Source: CBDVBZ01 sp965372355
GTDB lineage: Bacteria; Krumholzibacteriota; Krumholzibacteriia; WVZY01
Direction of reading: 5' to 3'
Assembly (NCBI GenBank): GCA_965372355.1
Contig: CBDVBZ010000179.1
Span: 1-5,922 of the forward strand
Length of the DNA: 5,922 nucleotides
The notes below the pieces were generated by a model. The model saw only the letters and a list, made by a program, of their open reading frames with translations, was not told where the DNA came from and did no database searches. The number at the start of each line of letters is the position of its first letter. Within the stretch, counting starts at the first letter, position 1. Both the position numbers and the translations under genes were made by a program. Positions 1 through 5,498 of this stretch are shown piece by piece.

Positions 1-217
1 GCTCCCTTCCAGGACAGGCGGCTAACAGCGGGTCGCGGGTCGGCTACGGGTCCTGCCTGTCCCCGGAGGGGGTCGTCGATTACCCCACAAGTGCTCGCAA
101 GCTGCGCTCTTGCGGGACGACGCCACCCGCAGCCTGCGCTCGCCTGCCCTCTGAAAGAGGGTTCCCACGAAGGGATCCCTGCGGAAGATCTCACTCGCGC
201 CCCCCAGGACTCGAAGA
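1..217. other. 3' flank of metH, no gene supported
   Basis: I see no convincing gene here. Open frames that cross this stretch continue into metH in the wrong frame or strand and have no ribosome binding site. The stretch holds several short inverted repeats: GGACAGGC at 12-19 with GCCTGTCC at 55-62, CGCAAG at 96-101 with CTTGCG at 109-114, and two overlapping hairpins at 147-180. GGGTC occurs three times within 30-52. None matches a named RNA or repeat family that I recognise. Confidence 0.5.
154..180 (-). terminator. Possible weak terminator of metH
   Basis: Read on the minus strand, a 9-bp stem with one mismatch (arms 172-180 and 158-166, loop of five bases) begins 37 bases after the metH stop codon and is followed by C then TTT. 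The U tract is short, and an alternative hairpin (147-152 with 156-161) uses overlapping bases, so this is only a candidate. No better terminator for metH is visible in the window. Confidence 0.3.
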
Positions 218-3200
218 TCAGCGCTCGTATGCAAGGTTGGGAGAGAGCCAGCGCTCGACGGCGCCGATATCCATTCCTTTTCGCCGTGCGTAGTCTTCGA
301 TCTGGTCACGGTTGATCCTGCCAAGACCGAAGTAATGCGAGTCGGGATGGGAGAAGTAGTAACCGCAGACCGACGCAGCGGGCCACATCGCGCAGCTTTC
401 CGTCAGGTGGACGCGGGCGCTGGTTGTGCCATCGAGGAGATCGAAAAGCGTGTGTTTCTCCGAATGGTCGGGACAGGCCGGATACCCGGGGGCGGGACGA
501 ATACCCTGGTAGGCCTCCGCGATCAACTCGTCGTTGGTGAGTTGCTCGTCGCCGGTGTAGCCCCAGAGCTCGCGGCGGATGCGCTCGTGCATGCGCTCGG
601 CAAACGCCTCGGCCAGCCTGTCGGCGAGTGCCTTGGCCAGGATGCTTCCGTAGTCATCGTGATCCTTTTCGAGATGGGCGACGAACTCGTCGAGACCGAT
701 ACCGGCCGTCACAATAAACGCTCCGATGTAGTCATGCACGCCGCTATCACGGGGAGCGATGAAGTCGGCGAGACAGAAGTTCGGGCGTCGTCCGGTCTTC
801 GCTGCCTGCTGGCGGAGAAAATGAAACGTGGTGAGCAGTCCGCTCCGATCATCGTCCGTGTAGAGTTCGACATCGTCGCCGACAGCCGCAGCCGGGTAAA
901 GCCCAACGACGCCGCGCGCCTGCAAGATCCGTTCATCTATCATACGTTCGAGGAGCGTTTGCGCATCCTTGTAGAGAGAATTTGCCTCCTTGCCGAGCGC
1001 TTTGTCGTTGAGAATGTCAGGGAAGCGACCTTTCATCTCCCACGTGCGAAAGAACGGTGTCCAGTCGATACGGGTGGCGAGTTCTTCCAGCGGGTAGTCG
1101 TCGAATACCTTCTTGCCGACAAATGCCGGCGGCGGCCAAACGGTGTTTTTCCAGTCGAAAGACTCGGCCTGCCGTCGCGCTTCATCAATGGGTAGCAGCT
1201 TCCTCCCGGCGGCAGCGGCACTGCGTGTCTCACGGATCTGCCGGTAGTTGTCCTTCGTCGCGCGGGCAAGCTCATCGCGCGTGGTCTCGCCAAGCAAACT
1301 TTGCATGATGCCAACCGCTCGCGATGCGTCTGCGACATGCACGACGATGTGTTCGTAGCTGGGGTCTATCTTGACCGCCGTGTGAGCCACCGAAGTCGTT
1401 GCTCCACCGATCAGAAGAGGGGTGTTCATACCACGTCGCGTGAGTTCCTTGGCAACGGCGACCATCTCATCGAGCGACGGTGTAATGAGCCCGCTGAGCC
1501 CGATGACATCCGCACGCTCCTCGACGGCCGTGTCGAGGATCTTCTGAAAAGGAACCATCACACCGAGGTCGACCACGTCATAGTTGTTACACCCGAGCAC
1601 AACCCCAACGATGTTCTTGCCGATGTCATGAACGTCGCCCTTGACGGTGGCAAGAACGATCTTGCCACTCGAACGGCGCCCGCCGCCGGCCTCTTTTTCT
1701 TCCTCGATGAACGGCACGAGATGAGCGACCGCTTTCTTCATCACGCGCGCGCTCTTGACAACCTGCGGCAGAAACATCTTGCCGGCGCCAAAAAGATCTC
1801 CGACGACATTCATCGCGTCCATCAGCGGACCTTCGATGACATGAATCGGATGCTCGGCCTGTTGGCGCGCCTCTTCGACATCTTCGACGATATGGTCGGC
1901 ATTCCCACTGACGAGAGCGTGTTTGAGACGCTCGGCTACCGGCAGCCGGCGCCACTCGTCTTCGGTTTTTCGCTTCTTCACCGTACCCTTGATCGACTCG
2001 GCCATCTCGAGCAGACGATCGGTAGCGTCGGGTCTGCGGTTGAGCACGACATCCTCCACCGCCTCCCGAAACGACTCTGGAATCTCCTCGTAGACGGCGA
2101 GCTGACCGGGGTTCACGATTCCCATATCCATACCGGCCTGCATCGCGTGATAGAGAAAGACCGAATGAATTGCTTCTCGAACGGCGTTGTTGCCCCGAAA
2201 CGAGAACGACACATTGCTTACGCCACCGCTGATGTGTGAGCCGGGGCAACGGAGACGAATCTGTTTGCAGGCCTCGATGAAGTTGAGCGCGTAGGTGTTG
2301 TGTTCCTCGATACCGGTGGCGATGGCGAATATGTTGGGGTCGAAAATGATGTCCTGCGGCGCAAAGCCGACCCGCTCGACGAGAATCTTGTACGAACGTT
2401 CGCAGATCGTAACCTTGCGCTCGACCGTGTCTGCCTGTCCTTGTTCGTCGAATGCCATCACGATCACGGCGGCACCATAGCGACGGACCATGACGGCGTG
2501 CTCGACAAATATATCCTCACCCTCCTTGAGGGATATCGAGTTTACAACGCATTTGCCCTGGGTAGACCGGAGACCGGATTCGATGACGCTGAACTTCGAG
2601 CTGTCGATCATGATCGGGACGCGACTGATGTCGGGCTCGGCGGCGATGAGCCGCAGAAAGCGCTCCATTGCCTCCTCCGAATCGAGCATACCCTCATCCA
2701 TGTTGACATCGATGAGCTGTGCGCCGTCCTCGACCTGCTGTCTGGCAACGGAGAGTGCGCTCTCGTAGTCATCATTCTCGATCAGCCGTCTGAATTTGGC
2801 GGACCCCGTGACATTCGTGCGCTCACCGATATTAATGAAATTGGAGTCGGGCCGGATCTCGAGAAGCTCGAGACCGCTCAGGATCGTATTCGATCTGCGG
2901 TCACGCGGTTTGGGAGGTGAGAGTCCCTCGACCGCTTCGGCGATGGCGCGGATGTGCTCATGCGTTGACCCACAGCAAGCGCCGACGATAGTGCAGTAGC
3001 CGCTTTCGACATATTCCCGAACCTGAGCTGCCATAAACTCCGGGGTCTCGTCATAGCCGCCGAACTCGTTGGGAAGTCCTGCGTTTGGGTGACAGCTCAC
3101 GGGATACTCGGAGATAGTGCTCAGCGCGGCGATGAACTGTGTCATCTGTTCGCTGCCCAGGGCGCAATTCAGCCCGACACTGAGCAGCGGGGATGCGTGG

Positions 3201-3901
3201 GTCACCGATGCGTAGAACGCCTCGGGTGTCTGTCCGGAGAGAGTGCGGCCACTCAGATCGGTGATCGTCCCGGATATCATGATGGGAACGCGCCGCCCGG
3301 AACGCTCGAATTGCTCTTCGATGGCGAACAACGCCGCCTTCGCGTTGAGGGTGTCGAAGATCGTTTCGACGAGGAGTACGTCGGCGCCGCCTTCGAGCAG
3401 CCCACGCGTGGCCTCGCGGTAGGATTCGACCAACTCGCCAAATGTGACGTTGCGAAACGCAGGGTCGGAGACATCCGGTGACAGCGACGCGGTCCTGTTG
3501 GTCGGGCCGATCGATCCGGCCACGAACCGCGGTTTGTCGGGAGTCCGTTTCGTCACCTCATCGGCGACGCGTCGCGCAAGCCGCGACGCGTCGCGGTTGA
3601 TCTCGTAAACGACGTCTTCGAGACCGTAGTCCGCCTGCGAGATTCGGGTCGCTGTAAACGTATTGGTCGAGATGACGTCCGAGCCTGCATCGAGGAAGCG
3701 CCGGTGGATTTCCTCGATAACGTGGGGTTGTGTAAGCGTGATGAGATCGTTGTTGCCCTTGACGCTCTGCGGGTGGTCTCTAAACCGGTCGCCGCGGTAA
3801 TCCTCCTCGGACAGCGCGTATGACTGGACCATGGTGCCCATGGCGCCGTCGAGAACCAGGATTCGTTGCTTCAGTATTTGTTCCAGCGTATGACGCACCA
3901 T
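218..3901 (-). CDS. metH: Cobalamin-dependent methionine synthase MetH
   Basis: Cytoplasmic enzyme that moves a methyl group from 5-methyltetrahydrofolate through cobalamin to homocysteine, giving methionine and tetrahydrofolate. All modules are present in order. The homocysteine domain (about 10-325) has zinc-ligand cysteines at C246 (GLNC) and C309-C310 (GACCGSTHEHI). The pterin domain (about 350-610) includes NIGERTNVTGS and DVNMDEGMLDSE. The B12 cap domain is at about 645-740. The cobalamin domain has DVHDIGKN, whose H758 is the lower cobalt ligand, with D756 and S809 completing the ligand triad. The C-terminal S-adenosylmethionine-binding reactivation domain (about 900-1227) carries D946 and the RPAPGYPACPDH motif starting at R1135. 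The length equals that of E. coli MetH as I recall it, and residue numbers agree within one or two. The frame is intact, with no truncation. It is transcribed alone, divergently from csp. Start choice between ATG (3901) and the adjacent GTG is open. Confidence 0.98.
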   Translation of the reverse strand: MVRHTLEQILKQRILVLDGAMGTMVQSYALSEEDYRGDRFRDHPQSVKGNNDLITLTQPHVIEEIHRRFLDAGSDVISTNTFTATRISQADYGLEDVVYEINRDASRLARRVADEVTKRTPDKPRFVAGSIGPTNRTASLSPDVSDPAFRNVTFGELVESYREATRGLLEGGADVLLVETIFDTLNAKAALFAIEEQFERSGRRVPIMISGTITDLSGRTLSGQTPEAFYASVTHASPLLSVGLNCALGSEQMTQFIAALSTISEYPVSCHPNAGLPNEFGGYDETPEFMAAQVREYVESGYCTIVGACCGSTHEHIRAIAEAVEGLSPPKPRDRRSNTILSGLELLEIRPDSNFINIGERTNVTGSAKFRRLIENDDYESALSVARQQVEDGAQLIDVNMDEGMLDSEEAMERFLRLIAAEPDISRVPIMIDSSKFSVIESGLRSTQGKCVVNSISLKEGEDIFVEHAVMVRRYGAAVIVMAFDEQGQADTVERKVTICERSYKILVERVGFAPQDIIFDPNIFAIATGIEEHNTYALNFIEACKQIRLRCPGSHISGGVSNVSFSFRGNNAVREAIHSVFLYHAMQAGMDMGIVNPGQLAVYEEIPESFREAVEDVVLNRRPDATDRLLEMAESIKGTVKKRKTEDEWRRLPVAERLKHALVSGNADHIVEDVEEARQQAEHPIHVIEGPLMDAMNVVGDLFGAGKMFLPQVVKSARVMKKAVAHLVPFIEEEKEAGGGRRSSGKIVLATVKGDVHDIGKNIVGVVLGCNNYDVVDLGVMVPFQKILDTAVEERADVIGLSGLITPSLDEMVAVAKELTRRGMNTPLLIGGATTSVAHTAVKIDPSYEHIVVHVADASRAVGIMQSLLGETTRDELARATKDNYRQIRETRSAAAAGRKLLPIDEARRQAESFDWKNTVWPPPAFVGKKVFDDYPLEELATRIDWTPFFRTWEMKGRFPDILNDKALGKEANSLYKDAQTLLERMIDERILQARGVVGLYPAAAVGDDVELYTDDDRSGLLTTFHFLRQQAAKTGRRPNFCLADFIAPRDSGVHDYIGAFIVTAGIGLDEFVAHLEKDHDDYGSILAKALADRLAEAFAERMHERIRRELWGYTGDEQLTNDELIAEAYQGIRPAPGYPACPDHSEKHTLFDLLDGTTSARVHLTESCAMWPAASVCGYYFSHPDSHYFGLGRINRDQIEDYARRKGMDIGAVERWLSPNLAYER

Positions 3902-3902
3902 T

Positions 3903-3908
3903 CCCCCT
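3903..3908 (-). promoter_or_regulatory. Purine-rich ribosome binding site of metH
   Basis: On the minus strand AGGGGG lies directly upstream of the start region. It is only one base from the ATG at 3899-3901 but four bases from the in-frame GTG at 3896-3898, the second codon. Either the spacing is unusually tight or GTG is the true start. The protein would differ by one residue only. Confidence 0.4.
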
Positions 3909-4018
3909 GGGGTTGTGCTTTCCCTATTCGTTCTGTGTGAAGATCCGGTAAGTCTACGTGCGGATGGTGAAGTGAATTCTATGCCCCCGTGTAACGCAAG
4001 AAGTTGGTTGCTGTTTGA

Positions 4019-4047
4019 AGTCTAATGCCCACAGGGCCGATGGTCAA
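4019..4047 (-). promoter_or_regulatory. Candidate sigma70 promoter of metH
   Basis: On the minus strand TTGACC (4047-4042) and TAGACT (4024-4019) are separated by exactly 17 bases. The -35 box matches consensus at 5 of 6 positions and the -10 box at 4 of 6. Transcription would begin near 4012 and give a leader of about 110 nt before metH. I looked in this leader for SAM, SAH and cobalamin riboswitch cores and recognised none. A second -10-like TAGAAT at 3981-3976 lacks a good -35 partner. Confidence 0.45.
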
Positions 4048-4224
4048 GTGGGCTGTTGCTGAGCAGGCACAAAAGCCCGAGGCACGCCAACACGCGGTCA
4101 GTCACGCTATCAATAAACATGCCGTCGACGTGGCGGGGAAGCGTGGGCGGGTGAGAACAGTGCTCGGTGCCTGCGCGAACCTGCGGTGTGATACGGGCAA
4201 CAGGAGAGCCCGATGTCCAGGAGG

Positions 4225-4250
4225 TATTTTGCAAGGTGAGGAGCAAAATA
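4225..4250. repeat. 8-bp inverted repeat upstream of strong promoter
   Basis: TATTTTGC (4225-4232) and GCAAAATA (4243-4250) are perfect reverse complements separated by ten bases. The repeat ends four bases before the -35 box of the csp-side promoter. This fits a dimeric regulator site or, because of its A/T-rich right arm, an UP-element-like activating sequence. The protein that would bind it is unknown. Confidence 0.45.
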
Positions 4251-4254
4251 TTTA

Positions 4255-4283
4255 TTGACAGCGGATTAGTGAGATGGTACAAT
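4255..4283 (+). promoter_or_regulatory. Strong sigma70 promoter (csp leader / small RNA)
   Basis: TTGACA at 4255-4260 is a perfect -35 box. TACAAT at 4278-4283 matches 5 of 6 consensus -10 bases, and the spacer is exactly 17 bp. An A/T-rich stretch (AAAATATTTA) abuts the -35 box. Transcription should start near 4289. This is the best promoter in the window and is the likely driver of the downstream RNA unit and of csp. Confidence 0.85.
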
Positions 4284-4288
4284 TACGC

Positions 4289-4388
4289 ACCGCAAATAAG
4301 TACACGCTTCTTAGCTTTATGCAAGTTGGGTTTTGGCTAGACCAGTGAACAGATTCGAGGACCTGGCGAGGGGCCGGGTCCTTTTTTG
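4289..4388 (+). ncRNA. Putative ~100-nt small RNA or attenuated csp leader
   Basis: A consensus promoter and an intrinsic terminator bracket about 100 bases, giving a compact transcription unit ahead of csp. It matches no RNA family I recognise. It could be a free-standing small RNA, or the prematurely terminated form of a csp leader of about 250 nt. Long structured leaders are known for E. coli cspA-type genes. A nine-codon frame (4319-4348) lies inside it but lacks a ribosome binding site. The bounds are inferred from the promoter and terminator only. Confidence 0.5.
4358..4387 (+). terminator. Intrinsic terminator upstream of csp
   Basis: AGGACCTGGC (4358-4367) pairs with GCCGGGTCCT (4373-4382), ten base pairs including one U-G wobble, around the loop GAGGG. 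A run of six T follows (4382-4387). This is a textbook Rho-independent terminator, placed about 155 bases before the csp start codon and downstream of the strong promoter at 4255-4283. Confidence 0.85.
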
Positions 4389-4541
4389 TGAGCTTGGAGC
4401 GTGGGGCAAATCGGCCGGTCCTGGAGGCGATTGACCGAGAGCCTGCCAGACGCGGGGCAGACTCCGCGAGTATGACGTAGTCGGTAGGTACGGCAACACC
4501 GGACTCCGACGACAGACACAACATCGAGAAGGAGTGCGGTA
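4389..4541 (+). promoter_or_regulatory. csp proximal 5' leader with Shine-Dalgarno
   Basis: About 150 bases between the upstream terminator and csp. AAGGAG at 4529-4534 is a strong ribosome binding site seven bases before the ATG. I see no second convincing promoter: TTGACC at 4431-4436 has no -10 partner. csp expression therefore probably depends on readthrough of the upstream terminator or on a promoter of another type. GGCCGGTCCT at 4413-4422 partly repeats the right arm of that terminator. CTGCC 4443-4447 can pair with GGCAG 4456-4460. Confidence 0.5.
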
Positions 4542-4754
4542 ATGCGTACGACGGGTACAGTAAAGTGGTTCGATGAATCGAAGGGCTTTGGCTTTATCAC
4601 GCCGGCCGAGGGGGAGAAGGACTGTTTCGTGCACTATTCGGCCATTCAGGGCGATGGGTTCAAGACCCTCACTCAGGGTGAGAAAGTCGAGTTCGAAGTT
4701 GTAGACGGGACGAAGGGCCCGTCCGCTGAGAACGTTACCAAGGTTACCGGCTAG
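4542..4754 (+). CDS. Cold-shock domain protein, CspA family
   Basis: A 70-residue protein made of one cold-shock domain, an OB-fold that binds single-stranded RNA and DNA and in this family acts as an RNA chaperone or transcription antiterminator in the cytoplasm. The nucleic-acid binding motifs are clear: KWF at 8-10, RNP1 KGFGFI at 14-19 and RNP2 CFVHYS at 28-33, followed by the usual SAIQGDGFKTL and the GPSAENV tail. RNP2 starts with Cys28 where V, I or L is more common. Length is normal for the family. The ATG has an AAGGAG site seven bases upstream. The gene is closed by its own terminator, so it is probably monocistronic. Whether it is cold-induced cannot be told from the protein, and many family members are constitutive. 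The long leader with an internal terminator suggests regulation at RNA level. Confidence 0.96.
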   Translation: MRTTGTVKWFDESKGFGFITPAEGEKDCFVHYSAIQGDGFKTLTQGEKVEFEVVDGTKGPSAENVTKVTG

Positions 4755-4780
4755 GGCGCTGCGTATCGCATTGTGTTTGG

Positions 4781-4811
4781 AGGGCCGTCCGCAAAAGGCG
4801 GACGGCCCTTT
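4781..4811 (+). terminator. Terminator of csp
   Basis: AGGGCCGTCCGC (4781-4792) and GCGGACGGCCCT (4798-4809) form a perfect 12-bp GC-rich stem with the loop AAAAG, starting 26 bases after the csp stop codon. The T tail is only TTT (4809-4811), so termination may be incomplete. The tail overlaps the -35 box of the next promoter. Confidence 0.8.
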
Positions 4812-4839
4812 GACATTTGCTCTCCGGATGGCGTAGAAT
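4810..4839 (+). promoter_or_regulatory. Sigma70 promoter of the yjbQ-like gene
   Basis: TTGACA at 4810-4815 is a perfect -35 box and TAGAAT at 4834-4839 matches 5 of 6 consensus -10 bases, with an 18-bp spacer. The expected transcription start (about 4846-4849) falls on, or within three bases of, the ATG at 4849. The mRNA should therefore be leaderless or nearly so. The -35 box shares bases with the csp terminator tail. Confidence 0.7.
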
Positions 4840-4848
4840 GTGCACGCG

Positions 4849-5268
4849 ATGCCGGTCCAATCGTACGAATTTACTGTTGAGTCGGGTGGTTACTGCCATC
4901 TCGAGAACATCACGGAGCATGTTCAAGATTGCCTCGACCGGTCTGATCTCCGGGACGGCATCGCCTGTGTCGCCGTCGTCGGCTCGACGGCGGCCATCAG
5001 CACCATGGAGTACGAGCCCGGGTTGCTGAAGGATATCCCCGAATTTCTCGAGAAACTCCTGCCATCGAATCGCTCCTACCACCATGATGAAACCTGGCAC
5101 GACGGAAACGGTTTCTCCCATCTGCGCTCCTTCCTGATCAAGACGTCGCATACGATCCCGTTTGCCAAGGGGAAGCTGATGTTGGGTACCTGGCAGCAGG
5201 TGGTGCTGGCGGACTTTGACAACGGCTCGCGGAACCGGCGCGTCGTGGTCCAGCTCGTGGGCGAATAG
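4849..5268 (+). CDS. YjbQ/UPF0047 family protein
   Basis: A 139-residue single-domain cytoplasmic protein of the YjbQ (UPF0047) family. The family's role is not firmly settled: E. coli YjbQ has been linked to weak thiamine phosphate synthase activity, and databases use names based on that. Family signatures are GSTAAI (45-50), EYEPG (54-58), WHDGNG then H (83-91), LGTWQQ (112-117) near the C-terminus and the closing VGE. The conserved His and Asp residues (H79, D80, H84, D85, H91) are in the segment expected to bind ligand or metal. GSTAAI stands where E. coli YjbQ, as I recall, has HTSAS. I chose ATG 4849 because it gives the usual N-terminus and sits at the predicted transcript start. An in-frame GTG at 4840 overlaps the promoter. 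There is no Shine-Dalgarno. Neighbours offer no functional clue. Confidence 0.9.
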   Translation: MPVQSYEFTVESGGYCHLENITEHVQDCLDRSDLRDGIACVAVVGSTAAISTMEYEPGLLKDIPEFLEKLLPSNRSYHHDETWHDGNGFSHLRSFLIKTSHTIPFAKGKLMLGTWQQVVLADFDNGSRNRRVVVQLVGE

Positions 5269-5406
5269 GGTCGATCGACACTTTAACGAGTCAAGGTAAT
5301 CGGCTGTGTAATAGTGTGTTATATGGTTGGTTGTGTGTGGGGGTGGACGCGGCTCGCCAGGGCCCCGTTTGATTGCAACATTCGGCCGTCATCGGCGTAT
5401 ATAGAG
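5269..5406. other. Gap after yjbQ-like gene, no gene
   Basis: No supported gene or clear terminator. A perfect 10-bp palindrome, GTCGATCGAC, lies at 5270-5279 directly after the stop codon of the yjbQ-like gene. TTGCAA (5373-5378) and TATATA (5398-5403), separated by 19 bases, form a weak candidate promoter for the downstream gene. A 62-codon open frame starting at 5314 has no ribosome binding site and no recognisable product. Confidence 0.4.
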
Positions 5407-5435
5407 TGTAACGCCGACGCTAACGCGGCGTTACA
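5407..5435 (+). repeat. 10-bp perfect inverted repeat upstream of secreted protein gene
   Basis: TGTAACGCCG (5407-5416) and CGGCGTTACA (5426-5435) are perfect reverse complements with a nine-base spacer. The centres of the arms are about two helical turns apart, which suits a dimeric regulator on one face of DNA. It lies just downstream of the weak promoter candidate at 5373-5403, so it may be an operator. If transcribed it would fold as a leader hairpin. Confidence 0.6.
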
Positions 5436-5439
5436 TGTG

Positions 5440-5478
5440 CCGATTGGACCAGACGTCCGAAGGACGCAGGTCAATCGG
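5440..5478 (+). promoter_or_regulatory. Nested stem-loop in leader of secreted protein gene
   Basis: CCGATTGGACC (5440-5450) pairs with GGTCAATCGG (5469-5478) with one bulged G. Inside it CGTCC (5454-5458) pairs with GGACG (5462-5466) around a GAA loop. The result is a long hairpin interrupted by a small internal loop, ending nine bases before the GAGGG ribosome binding site (5488-5492). No T run follows, so it is not a terminator. It could stabilise the mRNA or modulate translation. Confidence 0.5.
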
Positions 5479-5498
5479 CAACACGCTGAGGGTAGACC

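Larger units (their letters stand above)
3902..4224. other. Divergent intergenic region, metH side
   Basis: This is the metH-proximal half of the 640-base gap between metH and csp. Apart from the candidate metH promoter and leader I find no gene. Two open frames of 77 and 86 codons overlap each other on opposite strands. Neither has a ribosome binding site or a recognisable product, and both run into the csp promoter. Small inverted repeats occur: ATCCG 3943-3947 with CGGAT 3961-3965, and CGGGC 4194-4198 with GCCCG 4208-4212. No tRNA, SRP RNA, RNase P RNA or tmRNA core was recognised. Confidence 0.5.

Noticed and set aside
335..1195. 286-codon open frame on the plus strand
   Set aside because: It lies wholly opposite metH, whose motifs are unmistakable, has no ribosome binding site and encodes no recognisable protein. 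It is a shadow of GC-rich coding sequence.
1301..2239. 312-codon open frame on the plus strand, antisense to metH
   Set aside because: Long, but it arises from the codon bias of metH on the other strand. The translation has no domain I recognise and no initiation signal.
2300..2920. 206-codon open frame on the plus strand, antisense to metH
   Set aside because: Same reasoning: a shadow of the pterin-binding region of metH.
4219..4258. AGGAGG at 4219-4224 as ribosome binding site of a tiny gene
   Set aside because: The only frame at suitable spacing starts with TTG at 4229 and stops after nine codons inside the TTGACA box. AGGAGG is probably part of other DNA signals or chance.
4022..4282. 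Overlapping 77- and 86-codon open frames in the metH-csp gap
   Set aside because: They overlap each other on opposite strands, lack ribosome binding sites, run into the strong promoter and resemble no family. The 86-codon frame also needs a TTG start.
4025..4388. Possible tRNA, SRP RNA, RNase P RNA or cobalamin riboswitch
   Set aside because: I looked for the conserved cores of each and found none. The GGTGCC and CAACAGGAG stretches near 4166-4206 only superficially recall cobalamin riboswitch segments.
4744..5151. 135-codon open frame on the minus strand
   Set aside because: It lies opposite the clearly recognisable YjbQ-family gene and crosses the csp terminator.
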